Part shown: piece by piece, positions 50,627-61,500 of the stretch
How the letters are laid out: each line of letters opens with the position of its first letter
Numbering within the stretch: the first letter of the stretch is position 1
Source: Salminus brasiliensis
Lineage: Eukaryota; Chordata; Actinopteri; Characiformes; Bryconidae
Direction of reading: 5' to 3'
Length of the DNA stretch: 64,000 nt
NCBI RefSeq assembly: GCF_030463535.1
Contig: NC_132879.1
Location: 41,229,970-41,293,969, forward strand
Position numbers and translations under genes: made by a program
The notes under the pieces: generated by a model
Database searches by the model: none
What the model was told of the DNA's origin: nothing
What the model saw: the letters and a program-made list of their open reading frames with translations, nothing else

Positions 50627-51094
50627 TCATTCTTGACTGAGAATGTCCGACAGCTCCTTTATGTACTCGATCGTGTACTTCAGTGTCTGAATCTTGGTCA
50701 GCGGCTGTCCTTTGCGGCTGTAGACCGGGGGCAGGTAATCCCTCAGCTGGTGCAGAGCTTCCGCCAGACTCCTCATCCGCAGCTTTTCCCTCTCGCTCGC
50801 CTTCATGCGCCTTTTGCTCGACATCTTCGGCTTGCTCGGTTTCCGCTGGCCGTTCTGGGCTCTCCTGCCGTGTTGACCGTTATATGGAAAGTCCGCGAAA
50901 GTCTGCTCCCCGTCCGCGGTTTGCGGCTCCGGCGAGGAGCGGCTGGAGTAGGGGGACGAGTCGGGAGATGAGGGTGCGTATCTTAACGAGGCGTGCTGCG
51001 GCTCTCCTAGAGCCCTCCAGTCCCACTGAGACAAGATCTTGGCGGTCAGGAGGTCCACGTCCGTCTGAGCGAGCTTTTCGGCGAGGCTAGCCAT
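50627..51094 (-). CDS. msgn1: Mesogenin 1, bHLH transcription factor, complete single exon
   Basis: Master regulator of presomitic mesoderm; it acts in the nucleus and binds E-boxes as a dimer with E-proteins. The 155-residue frame starts at ATG 51094 ([20 protein letters not shown]) and ends at TGA 50627-50629. A Ser/Pro-rich region ([16 protein letters not shown]) precedes the C-terminal bHLH at about residues 95-150. The basic region is [20 protein letters not shown], the loop [18 protein letters not shown] and helix 2 [16 protein letters not shown]. The [11 protein letters not shown] basic region and LPPVYS loop are characteristic of mesogenin rather than mesp. The gene is intronless, as is usual. 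gen1 lies just upstream on the same strand, as in mammals. A TATA box is at 51171-51180. Confidence 0.95.
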   Translation of the reverse strand: MASLAEKLAQTDVDLLTAKILSQWDWRALGEPQHASLRYAPSSPDSSPYSSRSSPEPQTADGEQTFADFPYNGQHGRRAQNGQRKPSKPKMSSKRRMKASEREKLRMRSLAEALHQLRDYLPPVYSRKGQPLTKIQTLKYTIEYIKELSDILSQE

Positions 51095-51170
51095 GTCGCT
51101 GCTAGTCCACACGGGTGGCCGATGGGGAGACGCTCTGGCTTGCGGTAAACAAAAACCTCAGGTGAGGAGA

Positions 51171-51180
51171 GTTTTATACC
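51171..51180 (-). promoter_or_regulatory. TATA box of msgn1
   Basis: The minus strand reads ggtataaaac about 80 bases upstream of the msgn1 ATG. This would place transcription start near 51145-51150 with a short leader. A TTCAAAG (TCF/LEF-type) motif is at 51217-51223. Confidence 0.55.
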
Positions 51181-51349
51181 AGCGTGGAGTTTACGAGTTC
51201 ACAGCTTTTAAGGGGGTTCAAAGAGACCCCGGAGTGGCAAAACGGGACGAAGAAACGACGTTCGTTGTCACTGAGGTGCGAATAAAGTCGATACGACGTG
51301 GTAATGCGTCCGAGAAAAGAAAATAATTAGATTGCCTTTTGTGGGAAAG

Positions 51350-52430
51350 TAGTTTTAAGTGGATGTGGCGGTCATTGACAGTTTAATGCGACACGTCTCA
51401 GGGAAATGCAGTAGACTAGCGACACTTCACTGGGGGTTTTTCTGTGTACTTCAGGGGGACCCGTGTCAAACTGTACAACGCCGTGGTTAATACGGGAAAT
51501 TGAGCTATACGGCTAACCTAACCACGACCAGAGCTCAGTACGGAGTGGTGCTACAGCTCGTGGTCAGTTTGAACTAAAATGAATTGTTTTAACGTGTATT
51601 TTGTCTGTAAACGTGACCGACCAGCAAAAAAACAGCAAAAAAACAGTTTGAAGAGGGCAGCGGACAGCAGCTGTCAGTCCGCTTCTTTCCGTAGAGGCCT
51701 TTCATGTCTGCAAAGGTGTGCAACATGGCACTACACCGGTGAAGCAGCAGCAGAAGCGGCTGGGTAATAAATAGTGGTGTTGGGGACTGAGTGACCAAAC
51801 GCTTACGCGCCCATCACAGAAAGGAAGCCACACATGTAGGCAGTTTAGTTCTTTATTAGAACCGGACTGTTAGTTTATCTGTAAAAAGCCAATGGCTGTG
51901 CCTAAGTTATTTTATGTAGGCTAGACAACGACTTTCAGCTCGTCGATTTGTCGTATAGCTGCATCTCTACTGTAGAGTCTACCGTTAGTACATGGCGTAC
52001 AGAATACACAAAGCAGCACGTAGCTATAGAAATAACTGGGTTTCCCTCAGTAATATAAAATGCGCAATTAGCAGTAGGCCTGATATGTATATGCACCACA
52101 GTTAGAACTGGCATCCTCCAGGAACCATCAGCGGTAAATTCAAGAACAATGTGAATAAAGAAGGACGTACTCATACTCCCACTAATTACACAGATAAGAA
52201 AAGGAGGAGTTTTCTTTTTCAATTTTTTTTTACGTACCACCTTAAATGGTGCAGTTAAATGATACCTGTACTGCAGGATCTCCACCATTTAAGGTAAAGA
52301 AAAGCCTGCTGTGTGACTGTTGGGAGAGAGCCTGTTCTCCTCCATTCACACTGTTTTAGTATGTCCCTGTGGTAAAGACACTGAACACTCGAGAAAACAT
52401 CTGGCCTCTGTGCTTACCACTTAGTTTTTA
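51350..52430. other. Interval between gen1 and msgn1
   Basis: About 1.4 kb separates the gen1 stop codon from the msgn1 start. It must hold the gen1 3' untranslated region and msgn1 upstream regulation. Short open frames on both strands have no family resemblance. No RNA gene was seen. Confidence 0.5.
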
Positions 52431-52432
52431 GT

Positions 52433-52440
52433 AAAAAAAA

Positions 52441-52496
<56 letters not shown>

Positions 52497-52500
52497 TTTT
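52433..52500. repeat. Perfect (TA)25 palindrome at the gen1 3' end
   Basis: Left flank aaaaaac (437-443), 50 bases of alternating TA and right flank gtttttt (494-500) form a 64-base perfect palindrome. It is transcribed as the start of the gen1 3' untranslated region, four bases after the stop codon. Confidence 0.95.
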
Positions 52501-52504
52501 CCCC

Positions 52505-55500
52505 TCACTTAATAAATTTAAGTTTTAACCTCTCTGCTAGTGGTAGAGGGCTATCTGTCAACGCATCAGAATCATCTTGATCAGAATCTGACGACTGGTT
52601 GGGATGTGCATTATTTAACTTCCCTTTTCTAAACGGCGTACTGATGCGATCCAGTTTAGTTGGGTGAGGCGGTAAAACAGTTTTTTGCGCGACTTGTGTT
52701 TCTGACTCATCCTTGGCTTTGCTTTTCTTTTGTTCTTTTTCAGGGCGATTCTCCACATCACTGTCTTCACTGGAAGAGCCTAGGTTCATACAAACACTTC
52801 TCTTACACAAACTCTGTTGGTTTGCCTGGTCAGGATCGCTAGGAGGTCTGTTGTAACTGGGGTCAGAGTAACTTCTCTGAGGCAGTACAGAAGAAATGAA
52901 TGAATGTTTTGATTTAACAAACGTGTATTTTAGAGGCACCTGATGAGGGAGGCAGCGTTTGGGCTGCTGCATTTTTGTAGAGGTAGGGGGTTCTTGTTGA
53001 CCTAGTGAGAGTGGAAGAATTTTTTGATTCCTAGACAGCAGTTTGCAGGGTGGGCCTAAATCAGTTTTCCTCAGTTCAGAATCTTTCCTAATGACTGCTG
53101 GTTTTCCTCCTTCTGACTTAGGAGCAATGGTGCAGTCTGCCGTTTTGGCTCCTTCGTCCAACTTTTTCACTGCCGGCAGCTTAGCCACACTGCACTGAGG
53201 CTGAGGAGATGGGGAGGCAGTGAAGGATAAAGAATCCCAGTCAATACTGCTCAGGTGCAGCTCGTCAAGTACAGCGGACACAGAAGGAGAGCTTTGGGCC
53301 TGAGAGTACGTGCCTGTAGGGTAGGGGGAAGGGGGAACTTCTGGCTTGATCTCGCAGTGATTTGATGAACGTTGGGGGGGCTTCGGTGCATCAAGTGTAG
53401 CAGTGGGGCACTGGTCTGTTGTGGATTCCAGAGTCGTTATGCTGGGTGAGACAGTCTCTAAGGATGATGAGGGTTCTGTTTCTGTAGATGTTTGCAGAGA
53501 CATCTGAGCAAGGAGATCAGAGACTACATCGGGGGAATCTGCCGGCTTCTGCTTTTCTGCCTTCGGTTTCTTTCCTGTTGAAAGATAAGAACGCAAACAT
53601 TTCTTAAAACTGCCCACATTGTGTAAACAGCCAAGGTCACTAAAAGACCATGACTGTCTTGAACGTCTAACGTCTAACTAAGGTTATGTCTTGCAGTCAA
53701 CTCACGTGTGGTTTTGTCCTATTATTAACATTTAAAAAATAATTATGGTCACCTGCTTTTAATATCAGAATCCTAAGTGCAATATGGCTCAAGATGGACC
53801 ACAAAAATATTTTGTTGTTCCATGATCTAAACAACACTACAGCAAACTAAAACAAATAAACAAGAAATGGGTTCAAATTTTAAAGAGTCACAATGGCCAT
53901 GTCAGAGGGCAAAATATACATATTCTGCAACAAAAACAATACAGAGAAATGGGGAAACCTCTTTATAGAACTTGATTAAGCAGTAAGAAAGCCTCTGTTG
54001 AGGTTAGTAATGCATTATGATATCAGGACATCAGATAATTAAAAAGGCATTTGACAGCTGTATGGACGTTGCTGATACTTAGTGATGTATTTATTATACT
54101 CCAAAAAAAAAGCAGAATGTTTAGGTGACCGTTAAATGTCTGTTTTCATGCTTATAACCCTAAAGCTACATTTCTCTGCAATGCCAATTCAAATACATTG
54201 GTCCCCTTATTGTTTCTCACTCACTGTTTGCAAGCACAATAAAATACATATAAATAAAAGAAATTCCTTTTCAATGTTATTTTAATTAATGAAACCATGC
54301 TCAGGACAACGTGTGTCGCATTGTTTGATTGTTGTAGGCTCTGTGTGAGAAAATACATGTTTTAAAAAAACCTAATTACATTTAACACACATGCACAAAC
54401 CCTTTCTTTCATATTTGTAATGTTTGGTCACCTTCATGTGACTGGGCAGAAATGAGCAACCAGCTCAATTATGTAAAATTTGACCAGCTTTCAAAAACTA
54501 ATTGGTTAGGTCAGGTCATTTTGGTCATAACCAGGATTAATAAAGAGGAAGCCTGAATTCAACAGTTGCATAAACAAACCAGCAAAGCTGAAGTTTCTCA
54601 TTAGAAACCATAAACATGAGTGTGATGTTTTAAAAAGGGCAGGGTATGAGAGGGAAAAAATAGAAGAAGAAGGAGCAGCGGCAGCAGAAGTTTACAAAGC
54701 TACATACTTCTTTTATTGGCACATGATTACACTAACCTACCAGTCTGTGGTTTTGCAAAATGACCAGGAGCAACAACTACATTAGTAATTGTTTTTTTTA
54801 CCTTTCAGAGCTTGTTTATGTTGTGAGGATTGTTTTGTTTGTTTCTTTGGTATTGTGCTACAACTTTGGGAAAGGGTTAAATGAGAACATTTAACACACA
54901 TGCACAAACCCTTTCTTTCATATTTGTTTAGTCACCTTCCTGTGACTGGGCAGAAATGAGCAACCAACACTAATTGGTTAGGTCGGGTAATTGGTCATAA
55001 CCAGGATTAATAAAAAGGAAAAAAGAGGTTTTTGTAAATGATTGGGCAAGGGCAAGGAAGCAGTAGGTGGCAGGACAGGGAAACGTGGATTAATGGACAT
55101 GGACCCCAGTGCAACACCTTGGGTTAATCAAAGCGGTCGAGTGTGGAGGAACTGCTGGGATTTGACTGTATAAGTGTGAGAGAGTAGCGAACCAAAGCCT
55201 AGAGGGTGTCACATCCACAGCCACAGGCTTTGATCTCTGTCACTACACAGAAGGAAAACCACGTCAAAACTTAACCATCCCAAAAACTCTCAGGGTCACA
55301 GTTTGCCAGGAAAGCAACAACTTGCATGACTGAACAATGTGATAGTGAGAAATGGATTTAACAGTTATACAGCTTATTTTTCAAGGTAAAATTACAACCT
55401 TGCAATAGTATCTAGTGCTTCAATCATGTACTGTTAAAAATGCAGCAGTTGCATAGTCAGACAGTACTGCCTTTGTCACTCACTACACACAAAACCCATT

Positions 55501-58500
55501 TGTCATAAGCCGACATATTAGCAGGTAAATGATCATAAAATCTTAAAATACCTCCATCAGATCTATATTAAAAGCAATTATTACATATTTTCCCCTTCAC
55601 CAAATGGCACTGTTCTTTTTACTGAAATTGGGCTATGCACAGAAATAGACTTTTTACATAGACTTTTATGTAAACTACATGTTGATTTGTTATGTTTTAA
55701 GGTATTATACTTTAAACAGTGCCCACAACTAAAATCCCTACACCCTAAATGGTAGTGCTATATAGGGGTAAATAATTGAATTCTTGGTAAAATAGCGGTA
55801 AAATCACTAAATCGATCCAGGCACTCTCATCATCAGCCTGAATTCAACAGTTGCATAAACAAACCAGCAAAGCCGAAGTGTCTCATTAGAAGCCATAAAC
55901 ATGAGTGTGATGTTTTAAAAAGGGCATGGTACGAGAGGGACAAAAAAAATATATAGAAGAAGAAGCAGCGGCAGCAGAAGTTTACAAAGCTACATACTTA
56001 ATTTATTGGCCCATGATTACACTACCCTACCAATCTGTGGTTTTGCAGTATGACCAGGATCAATAACTGCATTAGGAATTGTTTTTTAACCTTTCAGAGT
56101 TTGTTTATGTTGAGTGTTGTTTTGTTTGTTTCTTTGTTTTGGGGCAACAAATTTGGGAAAGGGTTAAATGAAAACATTTTGAAAATGGAAATGAAATCCT
56201 TGAAGAGAATTCCTTGAAGAAAGTGTGGGAAAAGAACAGAAAAAAAATTACATACTCTTCGATTTGTTGTCCTTGGCCTCCTCTGTTTCCTTCTGGAAAA
56301 GCTGGACGATGTGTGGGAAAGCTGCAGAGAACAGGTTCTCCTCCTCCACCGTCCTCACTACATCCGGCTCCTCTGGAGGACTATCCTCAGGAAATACATA
56401 ATGATCTGCACAAATCACACATGGCTAAAATATTATTTTGCTGCAATTCTGGCGCTTGTATCTCAGAAAGAAACAGATAAATAGCTCTAGGGACAAACTT
56501 TCTTAAATATCCATCAGGACTCTTTACTAGTGATGCTGATGAAATAAATACTCCAGGCTTCATAAGCCGTATCTGCTGAACCTGTAGCATATAGTATATA
56601 GCTTTTTTATAGAAATATTTAAAAGTGTTAATGTGTTCCAGATTATTATTATTATAATTATATAAAGTTCATATAAATTGGTTAATGACTCGTGTGTTAG
56701 TACCGCTCTCTGAGCTTGTAAATGAACAACTGCGACAATATGGAAGTTGATTAGAAAATACCCCCCCCCCTCGCAGATACTGTACCATTTTTGAAAACAC
56801 ATAATGTCATATACATTACAAGTTCCCAATCAAAACTGAATAAATCAAAAACAATATCAAAAAACAAACAATAAAAAACTAGAATATAAATCACATTCTC
56901 CTACACGTCATTTGCAAACCAGAAATTAATGCTGCTCAAGACATACTTCATTCAAAAATGTATTAAAATTTAACAAGATGATGCCATACTCTGACAATCC
57001 AGCAAACATGGTTGAGCAAAAGCCCAGGAAACTATAAGTGGTCATCCAAAAAAGAACATTTGCCAAATAAAATACAAAACACTAACCTAAATAAAATATT
57101 CAGTACTAACCCACATAAAGGGAAGAGACACCAACATTTGCCCCTCTAAGGTTTGAGTACATTTACTTGCTATTAACTATTATTACCATAACCAGTTTAT
57201 TAGTAAACCGGCACAGTTCCGCTGGTTATAAATGGTCTGATGAATATGGATAAATAAATGACAACTTCAGCTGTGGAATAAATAAACAGTGTGATGAATG
57301 ACAAAAATACATTTAGCCCAAATTTGCTAAGGTCTGTTTTATGCTTAAGCAATGTATTTGTAAGCAACATTAACCAAAATACATTTGTTTGCATTATTAA
57401 TAGCCCTATTTATTTATTTTTCACATTTTTAGAATTTTCCATTATTAAATGCAACTTCTATGCTAGCATGCATGCAGTGTCTGTATAGGATGAAGGGGTG
57501 AGTACTCAAAGTTCAGGGTGTGTGTAGAGGAAGCAAGTTTAGCACTTTAGGGTGATACATTTGTTCCGTCACCTGTGACCCACAAATCACACCACCCACA
57601 CCTTCCTCACATCTCTCTTCACAACAAGACACTAACAAGACCAACAGTGACATTCATCACACTTCAACTGCTACAGAGCAGCAGCTTTGTCTGAACATAA
57701 ATAAGCATGCAGGATTTTAATAACTATATTTCAGGTCTGCTAATATATACATTATGCACACCAGCAATCATTGGCATAAGAAGTGAAGATGTGAGGATTT
57801 ACAATCATATTATCTTAGATAATAACAACCCCAAAAAAATTTAAAAAGTGTAATCACACCTGGTTTCCTCCACAGGACTTCAAAGCAGGAGATGCCATTC
57901 CTTATTCGGCGCTTGTATATTCTGTTTGAACACATTTTAAAGAAATTACTATATAAAGACAAAAACACTGGCGTTTCAACCACACAATATATGCAGCTAT
58001 TTTCTAAAAATCATTCAGATTTTTAAACTTTTTTCTGATTTTTTGCAGCATAAAGTACAAACAAACCGAATGGGCTCTATCTGCACTGAAGTTTCTGTTC
58101 CATGTCTTCTGTTCATTAGTTCAGTGTAGGTCACCATTGCAAGTACTTTCTCACTGGTGTAGTGTTTAGGCCACTCCATCTTGTCCAGAGCAAAGTTCTG
58201 TCAAACACAACAGATTAGAAAAATATAAGGTACTGGGGTAGAAGCTCCCTATTAAAATATATACATAGCTTATGTAGGTGTTAAACATGGGGATTCCGTT
58301 GTTTTACAGCTTAGTGTGGTTCTTGTCTTGGTCTCAGCACCACTGTCACCAAGTCTTTGGGGTAAGCAGGGCTTGTCTCTTCAGTACAAAAACCTTGTAT
58401 CTCAATTTTTCATTTTTAACATAATTTTCAAGTGCCACCAAAACCATGTATAATTAATGTAATTATCTTAAACTGGTCTTGATCTTCTTTCAGTTTCTCC

Positions 58501-61500
58501 TCTAACGATCTCAACTACAACACTAATGTATTGGACATAGAATGTGTATTTTGGGGATCAAATTAGAACATCTAGGCTATTATCTCACATGTAAAAAGGA
58601 TTAAGTGGACCAGAACTCAATGTCAAATCTACAGAGGTTGTTACCTGCATGAGGAGTAGGTTGGGCTTCCTTCTTTTAAAACTATGAACAGCTTTGTCCT
58701 TTGGAACCAGAAATTCACTGATGATCTGAGAGGCAAGAAGAATTTCATATGTAACTCAAATCACATTGCCAAAATTAGACCAGTATTTTAGTATACCTTA
58801 CTGCAATATATTGACATACCCACCTCTGTGAAGGGGAACCTGTCACAGGCTAGTGTTTTCCTACAGATAGACACAGTGGAATTGGTAGAACTATAAAGAC
58901 TTTAAACATGATCACTTTGTAAATATATAAAGTCATATGCAAAATGTAGGTACACCTGGTTAAAATATTTTGTTGCTGATTTGTAATATTGTTGCTGTCT
59001 ATGGTCTCCATCATAGTATTGACTATGAAGTCTTTATTGTATCAAAGGGTGCTTAAAGAAAATGTAAGACCTCCCATACAAAATCTGAAGCTGATGTAGA
59101 CCATGCAACATGACAATGACCCAAAACATTCCAGTAAATCCACCAAGAAACCCAGATCTTGGTCCTATTTACATGCTGTGTGGGGATTTAAAACGGGCTG
59201 TGCAAAAAAAACAAACAAACAAACAAACAAACAAACAAAAAAACCCAATCATACACACTTAAAACAATTCTGGGTGGAGGAGTGAGGGAAAAACCCAATC
59301 GATAGACGGTAGACGGTTATAGGAAACATCTAATTGAGGTTATTCCAGCCAAATAGGCATAGGTCATTGGGTGTCCTAACTTTTCCACATGATGGTCTAT
59401 TTACAAAGATTTTTAATATACATGAAACAGCCTCTATGAAAATCAGAATGCTAACGCACTTTTTAATATTAGTTTCAATGGAGGTGGTCTGGCGAGCGTG
59501 CTCAGTACGGTGCCAATCGCAGGGGCACTGGGAGTCATAGTCCTGGGGCTGGCAGAACTGCTTACTGTCACAGTACACACATCCATTACGCTCGTGAGAT
59601 TTGGCAGAACCTAGTGCAGGCGGAAGAGGAAAGAACAGATAGCATAAAAAGCAATGACAAACAGCGAGCTAGCAGTATTGCTCCAGAATCATGACAATAA
59701 ACATCTAGTTTTAAGTATTAAGTATTTTCAGCCATGTGAGGGACTACTGTCAATGTACTTTATTAAATGTGAAATTTAAAATATGAAAAATAATATTGTT
59801 GCATTAATACTAGCAATGCTTTTCCATATAGCACCAGAGATGTGTACACGAACACTAAAAATGATAACCTCACCAGGGTGACGACACACCAGACAGTGGG
59901 TGACCTTTTTCACAGCAACCTCTGTAGTCTCTGAACCATCTCTCTTCCACTCACTGAATCTTAAGAATACAGAAGACAATGTAAGGAAAAACTACTCATT
60001 GTACATCAAAAATAATAATTTTTTTAAATGACAATAATACATAATAAATATTTTGCTCTACAAAACTGCACAATACAATTGTACTTACTTGGATGCAGTA
60101 CATAACAAATGAAATAATCCTGTCATTATGGAATTAAAGGAGACTTCTGTGGCAGTGAGGGAAATATGACCTCAAATCAACAACACAATTAATTGAACAC
60201 CTTAATTTCATGGTGATCATTCTGACATCACTAGCACTTTTTCGCTGAATGCAATTAAGTTCTCACAGCAATGCTCCAAATCTAGTAGAAATCTTGTCCC
60301 TGGACAGTAGAGACAGTTACTCCAACGAAAGCAATTTTTAAAGAAACAATAAATGATCAAGTGTTCCAATACTTTTGTATTCTTGGAACAAAATCATGAA
60401 ACTGAACCCTTGTTTTTGGTGTGCATGTGAATCTGATTTCCTAGATCATCCTGCAGTTGAGAGTGATCTAAAGACAACATTCTTGGGGGCCAGTATATAT
60501 TATCTACATAATAAACACACCCAGTCATTTTTATTACCTTACCATATTTGAGTAATTCATTCCCAAATGAACTAATAAATAAATAAATAAATAAATAAAC
60601 AAACATTTTTTTTAAATCTGTGTGCCTACTTTTGAAGAAGAGTTTGTCCATTCATATTCTGTATCAACTTAAGAGTTTGTTCTTTTCCAACACCTGGAAC
60701 ACCCTAGTAGGGAAAAGAAAAAAAAATAAAGCCTTTAGCTTTTTTTTTTCCTTTTTCATTTTAAAATAGTCTTTTATACTCTTATGGTTGTTATGCAGTA
60801 CAAACCTGTCCAGTACAGTGACCAACAAAACCCAAAACATTGCAACAAAAACATGCAACAAAATCATTATAGATATTAATGAAAATAATGTGATACATTT
60901 TGCAAATGGCATGCCTTAGGTATGTAATCACAGCCGAGGAGCACAGCCAGACCAACCAGCGTCTCTCGTTTCAGCTGTAGCTCAGTCTCCACTCTGGACA
61001 TCTTATAGCAGTCTATCTGGGGGTCCTGAGGAACCAAAAAATAAGAAATAATCATTTACATTTGTGCTCAAAAAACAAACATGCAAGGTCAGTCTAGAGG
61101 AATTACCAGCCTTTCCTAAGAAGCCTGACAAGGCGATACAAAGCTTTGTAGCTGGACAACACAGAAAGCTTGAATGGATGGTCACACTTGGAGTCTTCAA
61201 GATCAAAAAGTAAAAGACAAATAACATTTACCCTAGTAAACTGCAGCTGTATTAGGAATACATTAGGAAATAGATAATGGGTTCTTTGGATTGGTAGAAA
61301 ACATTTTGCATATTGTTCTATTGGTAGATAGATATTTTCAGTACAGTAAATATGAAAACAAATACATGTGTCGCATTGATGTGCAAGTACTCTGCCACAT
61401 AGAGGACAACATTAACCCCGGTATGTCACAAGGAAATCAACATATTGCTAATTTATTATGGTTAACGGCTATACCAACCATATGCTATTCACCACTAATA

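Noticed and set aside
50158..50636. 156-residue plus-strand frame at 50166-50636
   Set aside because: Low-quality composition, no known motif, and it overlaps the msgn1 3' region. Treated as chance.
50633..51090. Two plus-strand open frames of 112 and 135 residues
   Set aside because: They are antisense shadows of the GC-rich msgn1 coding sequence.
51095..51112. Six-codon upstream extension of msgn1
   Set aside because: It would start with GTG. The ATG at 51094 gives the expected mesogenin N-terminus.
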